Source: JAYGED01 sp046582565 (GTDB lineage Bacteria; Pseudomonadota; Alphaproteobacteria; JAAXGF01). From it: a DNA stretch of 36,621 nt. Each line of letters starts with the position of its first letter. The stretch's first letter is position 1. Location of the stretch: the NCBI GenBank assembly GCA_046582565.1, contig JAYGED010000185.1:1-36621 (forward strand), read 5' to 3'. The position numbers and the translations under genes are program-made. The notes beneath the pieces were generated by a model, which searched no databases, had not been told where the DNA came from, and saw only the letters and a list, made by a program, of their open reading frames with translations. Positions 1-7,539 of this stretch are shown here, piece after piece.

Positions 1-151
1 TTAACCTTAAAAATTGGTTGATGATCGTCTGGTCTGTGGGTAGGGTTGGGCCAGTCAACTAAGTGAGTGGCATCTATATAAAACCAATAATTCAATCTCC
101 GCTAACTCAGATACACCGAATACATTGAATCAATAAACAAGGGAGACAGTC

Positions 152-1390
152 ATGAAACCAATTAAAATTGGCGCTTTGAGTCTTGTTGCGGCGGTAGCGT
201 TATCGCTATCGGGCGGCGCGGCTCTGGCCTGCACCATTAAGATCGGCGGCCTCGCGCCTTTGTCGGCGCCGGGCGCAGTCGGCGGCGGCGAAGGCATGCG
301 CGCGGCGATGTTGATTGCCCAGGATGATATCAACGCATCCGGCGGCATTCTCGGTTGCGACCTCAAGGTCGTCATCGCCGATACGGAAGGCCTGCCTGAG
401 AAGGCTTCGGCCATCATGGAGAAGCTGATCACTCAGGACGGCGTTGTCGCGGTCGGCGGTGGTTATCACAGCTCGGTCGGTGTTGCCTCTAAGGATGTTG
501 CCGACAACCGCAAGATCCCCGTGGTCTTTGCTGAGACTTGGAACGACACCATCACCGGCGACAAGCAGAAGTATATCTTCCGCATCGCACCCTTGAGCTC
601 ATGGGCGTCCGCCACTCTGTGGAAAGCTGCCCTTCTGGTGCCCAACATCAAGAAGGTGGCGATCCTCACCGAGAATACCGACTACGGCATTCCCGCCGCC
701 CAGGAGACTACCAAGGGCCTGGAAAACAACGGCATCTCAGCAGTCACGTTCAGCGTCGACATCGGCACCCAGGATTACGCCGGCATCGTCGAGCGCATGA
801 AGGCTGAAAAACCCGACTACATCATCGTTCTCGCCACCGGCGAAGCGGGCTACAACTTCACCCAGCAGGCGGCCGACGCCGGCATGGGGCCCCAGGACAT
901 TCCGTTCCAGGCTGGTCAAGTGTCGCTCGAAAGCAAGGCCTATTGGGAGAACGTGCCCGACGGCAACTACGCTTTTGTGCAACGTATCGGCACGCCGGCA
1001 AACCTGTGGAGCGAGAAGGCGCTGGCTTTGAACGAGAAGTATAAGAAGATGACCAATCGGGGTGTCATCGAGAGCTATTCGATGGAAGCCTATGACTCGA
1101 TCGCGATCCTTGCCCAGGCCATAAATGAGGCCGGCTCCACCGATGGCCCCGCCATCGTCGCAGCCCTTGAGGGCATCAGCCACGAAGGCACCCTGGGCCG
1201 CATCTACTTCCCCTACGGGACCGGCAGGGACCCGAGCGAGGACGGCAAGGGTGACGAGTGGTGGCATCAGTGGCCCGATCCTGCCATGACCATGATCCAG
1301 TACCAGACAGAGGGTCAAAGCTCCCTCGAGGCGACGATCATCTGGCCGGATGCCTACAAGACCGGCGACGCGATCTACGTCACCCAGTAG
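152..1390 (+). CDS. HAAT-family ABC transporter periplasmic substrate-binding protein (LivJ/UrtA-like)
   Basis: This 412-residue protein is the periplasmic ligand receptor of the ABC importer encoded just downstream. The start ATG has a good ribosome-binding site (AGGGAG about 8 bases upstream). Residues 1-26 form a signal peptide (KIGALSLVAAVALSLSGGAA core) ending in an AxA-type site before CTIKIGG. Seen features of the type I periplasmic-binding fold (Peripla_BP_6) are an early IGGLAPLSAPGAVGGGE stretch, a GGGYHSSVGVASKDVA segment in the first lobe, and alternating lobes up to the C-terminus. By family it would bind an amino acid, amide, urea or short-chain acid. The ligand cannot be read from sequence. 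An acidic, tryptophan-containing segment (GDEWWHQWPDP) lies near residue 370. A strong hairpin separates it from the permease genes, which would favour more binding protein than membrane protein. The family call is firm; the substrate is open. Confidence 0.92.
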   Translation: MKPIKIGALSLVAAVALSLSGGAALACTIKIGGLAPLSAPGAVGGGEGMRAAMLIAQDDINASGGILGCDLKVVIADTEGLPEKASAIMEKLITQDGVVAVGGGYHSSVGVASKDVADNRKIPVVFAETWNDTITGDKQKYIFRIAPLSSWASATLWKAALLVPNIKKVAILTENTDYGIPAAQETTKGLENNGISAVTFSVDIGTQDYAGIVERMKAEKPDYIIVLATGEAGYNFTQQAADAGMGPQDIPFQAGQVSLESKAYWENVPDGNYAFVQRIGTPANLWSEKALALNEKYKKMTNRGVIESYSMEAYDSIAILAQAINEAGSTDGPAIVAALEGISHEGTLGRIYFPYGTGRDPSEDGKGDEWWHQWPDPAMTMIQYQTEGQSSLEATIIWPDAYKTGDAIYVTQ

Positions 1391-1413
1391 GCTGAAGTAA
1401 CGAAGTTGAGATC

Positions 1414-1453
1414 CCGCCGGCGGCGCCCGCATACCGCGGAACGCCGCCGGCGG
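1414..1453 (+). terminator. Strong GC hairpin between binding protein and permease genes (attenuator/processing site)
   Basis: A perfect 12-base inverted repeat (CCGCCGGCGGCG at 1414-1425, CGCCGCCGGCGG at 1442-1453) with a 16-base loop is followed by an imperfect T-rich stretch ending in five Ts. It sits 24 bases after the stop of the binding-protein gene and about 60 bases before the first permease. Such hairpins often act as partial terminators or 3' RNA stabilisers, giving more binding protein than permease. That function is inference. Confidence 0.65.
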
Positions 1454-1513
1454 ATTTCTCATATTTTTCATTGTAATAACCCTCTTTTGACCTGGATACG
1501 GGTGAGGTAGAGC

Positions 1514-2782
1514 GTGGAATTTCCATATATTTTCTGGTGGACGTTTGCCTGGATGGTCTTCTGGGCGATAACCGGGAGATTTGCCATCCGCCACGCCTAT
1601 CTGCGGCGTGATCTGGATACCTCGAACGCGCCGTTTGTCGGCGCCATGCTGGGGGCTGCGACGGGTCCCTTCGGCCTGGTCCCGCTCTATATGAACACGC
1701 CGACCATCACCACCCGATTGATGGTCGCTCCGGCGCTGGCCTCGGTCGCCGTGCTGATGATCGCCTTCGGTTTCGCGGATCCTGATAACTTCTGCGTCTC
1801 GAGCGGCGATTTCGTTGCATCCCAGATCGTCAACGGCCTGATTATCGGCATCATATACGGCTTCATGGCGCTGGGTCTGACGCTGATCTTTTCCATTCTC
1901 GGCGTGGTCAGCTTCGCCCATGGCGAGTTCTACATGATCGGCGGCATGATCACCTATTTCCTGACCGCGGTCTGGTTTCCCGGCATGAACCCGGTCCTCG
2001 CCATCTCCATCGCCTGCATGTCCGCCTTCGTACTCGGCGCGTTGTTCGAGCGGATGTTCCTGACCCCGATGTATGAAGGCAAGGTCGACAGGCCGGTCGA
2101 ATACGGCATCCTGGTGACCTTCGGGCTGGCCTTCACCATCCAGTATTTCGTCCAGGCCACCGCCGGCGCCAACCCGTTCAAGGCGGCCCGTTATTTCGAC
2201 TTTCCCCGCATCCGCCTGCCGTCGGTCGAGGACCCCTGGTTGATCAAGACCAGCCGCGGCAACATGGAACTGTTCGACACGGTCTCCATATCCAATCCGC
2301 GCTTCACGGCGGCGGTGATGTGCATCATCGTGTTCGGCCTGCTGCTGCTCTTCATGCACCGGACCTGGCAGGGCAAGGCCCTGCGCGCCGTCAGCCAGGA
2401 CCGCGAAGCGGCGGCCATCGCCGGCATCAACCCCGACAGAATGAACATGCTGGCCTTTGCTCTCGGCGGTATGATCGCGGCCCTCGCCGGCGCCATGCTG
2501 GTGCAGGCGTTTTCCTGGCTGCCCCAGGTCGGCGCCATCCCGGCCATGCGCTCCTTCGTTATCCTGGTGCTCGGCGGACTCGGCTCCATTCCCGGCGCCT
2601 TTATCGGCGGGGTCATCGTAGGCCTGTTCGAGGCGGCGGGCACCGGCTGCCTGCCGGACGCTCAGAAAGCGGCCTCCTATATCCCGGCCTACGGCATGAT
2701 CATCTTGACGCTCACCCTCTTGCTGCGGCCGACAGGGCTGTTTGGCCGCCGGTTCGCCAGCGGGGCGCACGGTAAGTTTTGA
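1514..2782 (+). CDS. LivH-type ABC transporter permease with N-terminal extension
   Basis: This is a membrane permease of the branched-chain/HAAT class, 422 residues, with a GTG start preceded by GTGAGGTAG. The canonical LivH core starts near residue 105 (VNGLIIGIIYGFMALGLTLIF region), continues through the SFAHGEFYMIGG motif, the cytoplasmic coupling loop (SQDREAAAIAGINPDRM) and the ending GLGSIPGAFIGGVIVG. The first ~100 residues are extra relative to a typical LivH of about 300. They hold at least two hydrophobic segments and a short GAMLGAATGPFGLVPLY stretch. The longer loop between residues 225 and 255 also exceeds the usual LivH. The stop overlaps the start of the next permease by 4 bases (TTGA), so the two are probably translationally coupled. 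The class is firm; the role of the extension is unknown. Confidence 0.9.
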   Translation: MEFPYIFWWTFAWMVFWAITGRFAIRHAYLRRDLDTSNAPFVGAMLGAATGPFGLVPLYMNTPTITTRLMVAPALASVAVLMIAFGFADPDNFCVSSGDFVASQIVNGLIIGIIYGFMALGLTLIFSILGVVSFAHGEFYMIGGMITYFLTAVWFPGMNPVLAISIACMSAFVLGALFERMFLTPMYEGKVDRPVEYGILVTFGLAFTIQYFVQATAGANPFKAARYFDFPRIRLPSVEDPWLIKTSRGNMELFDTVSISNPRFTAAVMCIIVFGLLLLFMHRTWQGKALRAVSQDREAAAIAGINPDRMNMLAFALGGMIAALAGAMLVQAFSWLPQVGAIPAMRSFVILVLGGLGSIPGAFIGGVIVGLFEAAGTGCLPDAQKAASYIPAYGMIILTLTLLLRPTGLFGRRFASGAHGKF

Positions 2783-3993
2783 CCAGAACACGCATACCTC
2801 AAGCGGCAGGCCTGGCCCTGATCGTGTTTTTCGCTGTCTTTCCGTTTATCTATACGGCGAATGACTATCCCTACATCATGCATCTGCTCATCGCCGGCTT
2901 CTACTACGCGGTCCTGGCGTCGAGCTGGTCGATGCTGTCGGGTTACGCCGGGCAGTTCTCGTTCGGTCACATGGGGTTCATGGGGGTCGGCGCCTATACC
3001 ACGGCGCTGTTCAGCCATTATTTCTATCTCTCCCCGGTGGCGACCGAACTCTGCACCGAATTTTTCATCGGCAGCCAGTATCTGGTGATCGTCGATCCCA
3101 TCGGCGTCACCTCGTCGACCCTGACCCAGGATTGCCTGCGCAAGGCGCTCGCATTGTGGGACGGCTCCGTGCAGGTAACGGCCATGCCGGTCTGGCTCGG
3201 GATCGTGCTGGGCACCCTCATGGGCGGCCTATTCGGCCTGCTGATCGGGCTTCTCGTGCTGCCCTTGCGGGCCGCGTATCTCGCTCTGTTCACCCTGGGT
3301 TTTTCGGAAATCCTGCGCGCCGCGATCAGCGCCGAAATTTCCATCACCCGCGGCCAGGCGGGGATCGAGCTGCCCTATCTGTTCGACGCCGGCATAACCC
3401 TGTTCGGCACCCATTACGATAAGACCGACAAGCTGCCGCCTTATTTCATCATGTTCTTCCTGCTTCTGTTCTGCCTCGCCGTCATGCTGTGGTTGACGAA
3501 GTCAAAATTCGGCCTGTTCGTGCGCGCCCTGCGCGAGGACCAGGACGCGGCGGCGGCGCTCGGCGTCAACACGACGCGCTACAAGCTCTTGGTGTTTGTG
3601 CTCACCTCGATGATGGCGGCGGCGGCCGGCGCCGTGATGGCCCATTACATCCGCATCATCACGCCCAACAACCTGATGATCCTGCAAATGAGCCTGGTTG
3701 TCGCCATGGCGGTCATCGGCGGGGTCGAGAATGTGGTCGCCGCGGCGATTGGCGCCATCGCCATCAACTTCGTGCTGGAGCTGTTGCGCAACTCCTTCGA
3801 GTTCGGCTCCTTCACGCTCGACATGACGGTGTGGCGTCTGGTGGTCTTCGGCATTCTGCTGATGGTCACCCTGCGCTTCTTCCGCAACGGGCTGATCGCG
3901 CCACTGATCGATTATTTCACTCGTGGCCATGTCGCCGCCGAGACGGTGGCCAAGCGCACGGCGGCCGCGGAAGAGGGGGAAAGCGCGTCATGA
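2779..3993 (+). CDS. LivM-type ABC transporter permease
   Basis: This is the second membrane subunit of the importer, 404 residues. It begins at a TTG that overlaps the previous stop (TTGA), a typical coupling arrangement. Hallmarks of LivM are the early SGYAGQFSFGHMGFMGVGAY motif, a central LPLRAAYLALFTLGFSEILR segment, and the coupling loop REDQDAAAALGVNTTRYK. Between about residues 80 and 135 there is a longer periplasmic-type insertion with two cysteines (near LCTEF and DCLRK) and few hydrophobic residues, longer than in the E. coli family member. The C-terminal tail is charged and alanine-rich. The stop overlaps the following ATPase start (ATGA), so all subunits appear to be made from one coupled mRNA. 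Confidence 0.9.
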   Translation: MTRTRIPQAAGLALIVFFAVFPFIYTANDYPYIMHLLIAGFYYAVLASSWSMLSGYAGQFSFGHMGFMGVGAYTTALFSHYFYLSPVATELCTEFFIGSQYLVIVDPIGVTSSTLTQDCLRKALALWDGSVQVTAMPVWLGIVLGTLMGGLFGLLIGLLVLPLRAAYLALFTLGFSEILRAAISAEISITRGQAGIELPYLFDAGITLFGTHYDKTDKLPPYFIMFFLLLFCLAVMLWLTKSKFGLFVRALREDQDAAAALGVNTTRYKLLVFVLTSMMAAAAGAVMAHYIRIITPNNLMILQMSLVVAMAVIGGVENVVAAAIGAIAINFVLELLRNSFEFGSFTLDMTVWRLVVFGILLMVTLRFFRNGLIAPLIDYFTRGHVAAETVAKRTAAAEEGESAS

Positions 3994-4763
3994 CCAATCT
4001 GGTGGTCCATGACCTGAACAAGCGCTTCGGCGGGAACCATGTTCTCAAGGACGTCAATTTCGAGATCAACGGCCCCGAACTGATCGGTCTGATCGGCCCC
4101 AACGGCGCCGGCAAGACCACCCTGACCAACATCCTCGACGGCGCGGTCAAGCCTAATAGCGGAACGGTCTATCTCAACGGTGAGCGTATCGATCAGCTAC
4201 AGCCCTTCGAGGTGGCGCGGGTCGGTCTCGGGCGCACCTTTCAGGTGACGCGCTCGTTCCGCCGGATGACCGTGCTGGAAAATCTCTATGTGCCATCCCT
4301 GGCCCTGAACAACGCCGCCAACCAGGTGGAGCTCCATGAAAAATCCATGGAAGTCCTCGAGTTTCTGACCATCGATCACCTGCGCAACGAATATGCTCAG
4401 GCCCTGTCTGGTGGCCAGCAGAAGCTGCTTGAATTGGGCCGGCTTTTGATGCTCGATCCGGAAGTGATCATCCTGGATGAGCCTTTCGCAGGCGTGCATC
4501 CCCGGCTCATGGACATCATCTACAAATATATCAATCGGGTGAACGAAGAGGGCATGGCGATCATCCTGATCAGCCATCAGATGGACTCGATCTTTACCCT
4601 TTGCCGCCGCTTGCTGGTGCTCAATAATGGCGATCTCATCGCCGACGGCGCGCCCGATGATGTGAAACGCGACCCGGCCGTCATCGAAGCCTATCTCGGC
4701 GTCGATGAAGATGAAGATGATGGACCGCCTCGGCCCGCCGCCAGCGAACAGCCGGAGGCCTGA
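3990..4763 (+). CDS. LivG-type ABC transporter ATPase
   Basis: This is one of two nucleotide-binding subunits powering the importer, 257 residues. The start chosen is the ATG overlapping the stop of the LivM gene (ATGA). A longer open frame exists upstream, but it is antiparallel to nothing useful and only re-reads the permease in another frame. Walker A is GPNGAGKTT (residues 36-44), the Q-loop glutamine is in GRTFQVTR, the signature is LSGGQQ (139-144), Walker B is VIILDEP (159-165), and the switch histidine is in ISHQMD. The tail is strongly acidic (DEDEDD) and proline-rich, beyond the usual LivG end. Family assignment is firm. Confidence 0.94.
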   Translation: MTNLVVHDLNKRFGGNHVLKDVNFEINGPELIGLIGPNGAGKTTLTNILDGAVKPNSGTVYLNGERIDQLQPFEVARVGLGRTFQVTRSFRRMTVLENLYVPSLALNNAANQVELHEKSMEVLEFLTIDHLRNEYAQALSGGQQKLLELGRLLMLDPEVIILDEPFAGVHPRLMDIIYKYINRVNEEGMAIILISHQMDSIFTLCRRLLVLNNGDLIADGAPDDVKRDPAVIEAYLGVDEDEDDGPPRPAASEQPEA

Positions 4764-4768
4764 GAGAG

Positions 4769-5473
4769 ATGTTCGAAGCCAAAAACCTCTATGTCGGCTA
4801 TTACAAGGACCTGAACATCATTCAGGACCTGTCGATAAAGGTCCGGTCGAACCAGATCACGGCGGTGCTGGGCGCCAACGGGGTCGGTAAATCGACCGCC
4901 TTGAAGGCGATGTTCGGCTTCCTGCGACCCAACGCGGGCGATGTTCTGCTGGAAGGCGAGAGCATCATCGACGTTCCCGCTTACAAGCGGATTCTCAAGG
5001 GGCTGGCCTATATTCCCCAGCAACCCGGCGTGTTCAAGGATATGTCGGTACAGGAGAATCTCGAACTCGGCGGCTGGACCTTCCGCCGCGACATGAAACA
5101 GGTGCGCGAGAAGATCGAACAGAATTACGAGCGCTTCCCGGTGTTGCGCGACAAGCGCAAACAAATCACCGGCGAACTGTCGGGCGGCCAGCAGCGGATG
5201 GTCGAAATCGGCCGCACCCTGATGTCGGAGCCCAAGGTTCTGCTGGTCGACGAGCCGACAGCGGGGCTGTCGAAGATGCTCGCCGACGAGGTCTATCAGA
5301 TGCTGGTCGATCTGCGCGACAAGGAAAAATTGACCATCCTGATCGTCGATCAGGAAATCCGCCAGGCGATGAGAATTGCCGATTACGTCTATGTTCTGGA
5401 ACTCGGCAAGAACAAGTTCGAGGGCGCGCCGGCGGATTTTGACGACCTCGAAAAAGCCTTCTGGGTCGGCTGA
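4769..5473 (+). CDS. LivF-type ABC transporter ATPase
   Basis: This is the second ATPase of the importer, 234 residues, a normal length for LivF. It starts 5 bases after the LivG stop, with GAGAG just upstream. Walker A is GANGVGKST (35-43), the signature is LSGGQQ (137-142), Walker B is VLLVDEP (157-163), and the C-terminal switch region reads IVDQEI, where the usual switch histidine is replaced by glutamine (IVDQ). LivF proteins commonly carry a variant VEQ/VDQ sequence here. The gene ends the operon and meets the convergent acyl-CoA dehydrogenase gene 16 bases later, with no clear terminator hairpin between them. Confidence 0.93.
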   Translation: MFEAKNLYVGYYKDLNIIQDLSIKVRSNQITAVLGANGVGKSTALKAMFGFLRPNAGDVLLEGESIIDVPAYKRILKGLAYIPQQPGVFKDMSVQENLELGGWTFRRDMKQVREKIEQNYERFPVLRDKRKQITGELSGGQQRMVEIGRTLMSEPKVLLVDEPTAGLSKMLADEVYQMLVDLRDKEKLTILIVDQEIRQAMRIADYVYVLELGKNKFEGAPADFDDLEKAFWVG

Positions 5474-5489
5474 GCGGGCGTTCCAGACT

Positions 5490-6644
5490 TTACTTTTTCT
5501 CTGCCCGACGCCGAATAAGTTCGCGGGCGATCACTAGATTCTGGATTTCACTGGCGCCGTCGAGAAATTGCGTCATTTTGGCGCAGGCCAGATGGCGGGC
5601 CAGGGGGCGGTCGGCGCGATAGCCCGCAGCACCCATCACCTGCATGCAGTCCGATAGGCCCTTGAGGGCGGCGCGGGAGGCAAATTTCTTGGCGTGCGCC
5701 GCTTCCAGCATTGCCGTCTCGCCCCGGTCATAGGCGGCTGCCGCGTGGGCCGTCAGCAGCCGGCTGGCCTCGAGCTCGGTGGCGACCTCCGCCAACATCC
5801 ACTGTAGACCCTGGAAGTCGAGAAGCGCTTGACCGAAAGCGCGCCGTTCGGCCGCGTAGTCGAGGGCCTCGGCGAGGGCGCATTCCATCATGCCGCAGCA
5901 CATGGCGCCAACGGCGATGCGCGCGCTGTTAATACCGGCCATGGCGCCCTTGAAGGCGGTCTCCGGCGGCAGAAAAAGCGCGTCGTCGCTCACACGGCAA
6001 TTCCTGAAGGTCATGTCGCTTACGCCGAGGGCGTGCCCACCCATCATGGTGTAGGGCTCACCCCGTTCCACCCCCGGTGAATCGGCTTCGACCAGGAAAG
6101 CGGCAATGCCGCGCCACCCCTGATCCGGATCAGTCTGGGCATAGACGCACAGCAGGTCGGCGAAGGCGCCGTTGCTGACCCATGCCTTGCGTCCGTCGAT
6201 TGCCCAGCCGTCGCCATTGCGCACCGCCCGGGTACTGATGGCGGCGGCGTCACTGCCGGCGTCGGGCTCGGTGAGCAGGAAGGCCCCGAAACGCCGGCCT
6301 TCGATCATGTCGCGGAGATAGCGTGCCCGTTGCGCCGGTGAGCCGTTGCGGGCCAGGCTGGCGATGAGGTTGTTATGGACCCAGAGGCCGAAAGTGAAGG
6401 CCATGCAGGCGCCGGCGAGCACCTCGGCGATCTGGATGGCGGCGGTCAGGCGCAGGTTCGACCCGCCGCTGTCGGCTGGCGCCAACAGGCCGCAAAGCCC
6501 GGCGTCGGCCGCTAGGCGGAAGACCTCGATTGGTGGCCGGCGTTCAGCTTCCCAACCGGCAGCGGCGGGGGCGATGTGATCGCGTGCGAATTGTCGCACG
6601 GTCTCCATGATGTGGCGTTCCGACGGGGTCAGTTGCATGTCCAT
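5490..6644 (-). CDS. Acyl-CoA dehydrogenase family flavoprotein
   Basis: This is a 384-residue FAD enzyme of the acyl-CoA dehydrogenase fold, expected to introduce a 2,3-double bond into an acyl-CoA and pass electrons to ETF. Seen features are an N-terminal helical domain, the FAD/substrate signature LLTEPDAGSDAAAI near residue 123, KAWVSNG, and the C-terminal RRAFGQALLDFQGLQ and VMGAAGYRADRPLARH motifs. In the usual catalytic segment, where most members have (Y/G)EGT, this protein has LDGASEIQ, so residue 362 is Asp rather than Glu. The alternative Glu position of isovaleryl-CoA dehydrogenase also appears absent (NSARI). Either Met1 or Met3 could be the start; no strong ribosome-binding site is visible. 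It is divergent from the SDR gene. The substrate is unknown. Confidence 0.9.
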   Translation of the reverse strand: MDMQLTPSERHIMETVRQFARDHIAPAAAGWEAERRPPIEVFRLAADAGLCGLLAPADSGGSNLRLTAAIQIAEVLAGACMAFTFGLWVHNNLIASLARNGSPAQRARYLRDMIEGRRFGAFLLTEPDAGSDAAAISTRAVRNGDGWAIDGRKAWVSNGAFADLLCVYAQTDPDQGWRGIAAFLVEADSPGVERGEPYTMMGGHALGVSDMTFRNCRVSDDALFLPPETAFKGAMAGINSARIAVGAMCCGMMECALAEALDYAAERRAFGQALLDFQGLQWMLAEVATELEASRLLTAHAAAAYDRGETAMLEAAHAKKFASRAALKGLSDCMQVMGAAGYRADRPLARHLACAKMTQFLDGASEIQNLVIARELIRRRAEKK

Positions 6645-6701
6645 GGTTTCAAACTATAGAGCTTCAATCGCAACTGTCCGCACTTCTTATCAACATCAGT
6701 C

Positions 6702-6739
6702 TTGACTAGAGTTCCGCCTTGGCCTGATAAGCTAATCAG
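6702..6739 (+). promoter_or_regulatory. Candidate promoter with palindromic operator for the SDR/hydrolase pair
   Basis: A -35-like TTGACT (6702-6707) lies 18 bases before GATAAG (6726-6731). The -10 region is covered by a 16-base near-perfect palindrome, CTGATAAGCTAATCAG (6724-6739; 14 of 16 positions symmetric). The site is 40-80 bases upstream of the SDR start in the divergent gap shared with the acyl-CoA dehydrogenase. A palindrome over a -10 element is a typical repressor site. The binding protein is unknown, and the call is by eye. Confidence 0.4.
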
Positions 6740-6782
6740 CAGATGAGCGGCCCGGAGCCATTGCGACTAAGAGGACAAGACC

Positions 6783-7532
6783 ATGAGTTTCGATCAAAAA
6801 ATTGCCGTGGTTGCCGGCGCGGGCGGCGGCATGGGGTTGAACATCGCCAATGATCTGATCGCCGCCGGCGCCCATGTCGCCCTGGTCGATCTGAAAGACC
6901 GCCCGGACGATATTACCAAGGGGCCGGGAAGTGCTGTCTATCACCAGGGCGACGTGACCGATGAGGCTTTCGTCGAAGCGGCCATCGGCGCCACCGTCGA
7001 GGCCCATGGCGGGCTCGACTATCTGGTCAACACCACCGGCGTGCTGTGGTTCGACCGCGATAAATCGGTGGTCGAGATGGACATGGATGTGTTCGACCGG
7101 GTGATGGCCATCAATCTCAAATCCCACGCCTTGACCGCGCGCCACGCCATTCCCGCCATGAAGGCGTCGGGCGGCGGCGCCATGGTCCATATCGCCTCGG
7201 TCGACGGCTTGCGCGGCGACAACAAACCGCAGGACGCTTACGGCGCCTCCAAGGCCGCCTTGATCCGTCTCTCGAAATCCCTCGCTATCCAATTTGCCGG
7301 CGACGGCATCCGCTCCAACAGCATCCTGCCCGGGCCGGTGATGTCGCCCATGCAGGAGCGCTGGGAAGGCAACAGCGACGTCCAGGCGGCGGTTGCCGGC
7401 TATGTGCCCATAGGCCGTATCGGCGTGACCCAGGATATTTCCGACGCCTGCTTGTTTCTGCTGTCCGACAAGGCGTCCTTTATCACCGGCACCGAACTCA
7501 TCGTCGATGGCGGCTGCACGGCATTACCATGA
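6783..7532 (+). CDS. Short-chain dehydrogenase/reductase (SDR) family oxidoreductase
   Basis: This 249-residue classical SDR is the usual length for the family. The start ATG follows AAGAGGACAAG. The Rossmann nucleotide motif is AGAGGGMG (residues 11-18, with Ala for the usual Thr). An Asp after beta-2 (VDLKDRP) suggests NAD(H) preference. NTTG replaces NNAG, and the catalytic Ser is in IASVDG with the YGASK Tyr-Lys pair. The C-terminal TGTELIVDGGCTALP is typical. It would oxidise an alcohol or reduce a ketone; the substrate is not readable. The following hydrolase begins 7 bases after its stop, so they are probably co-transcribed from the promoter with the palindrome upstream. Confidence 0.92.
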   Translation: MSFDQKIAVVAGAGGGMGLNIANDLIAAGAHVALVDLKDRPDDITKGPGSAVYHQGDVTDEAFVEAAIGATVEAHGGLDYLVNTTGVLWFDRDKSVVEMDMDVFDRVMAINLKSHALTARHAIPAMKASGGGAMVHIASVDGLRGDNKPQDAYGASKAALIRLSKSLAIQFAGDGIRSNSILPGPVMSPMQERWEGNSDVQAAVAGYVPIGRIGVTQDISDACLFLLSDKASFITGTELIVDGGCTALP

Positions 7533-7539
7533 GGCTGTC

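Noticed and set aside
1..151. Sigma70 promoter for the ABC operon
   Set aside because: A TATATA lies at 75-80, but no acceptable -35 box is found at 16-18 bases; only the ribosome-binding site is convincing.
737..2791. A 684-codon open frame on the minus strand across the ABC transporter genes
   Set aside because: It lies antisense to strongly recognised genes, and its translation is low-complexity, rich in His, Asp, Gly and Arg, as expected from a shadow frame in GC-rich DNA.
3489..3989. Long N-terminal extension of the LivG frame
   Set aside because: The extension re-reads the LivM gene in another frame with Arg/Gly-rich low complexity; the ATG overlapping the LivM stop gives a normal LivG.
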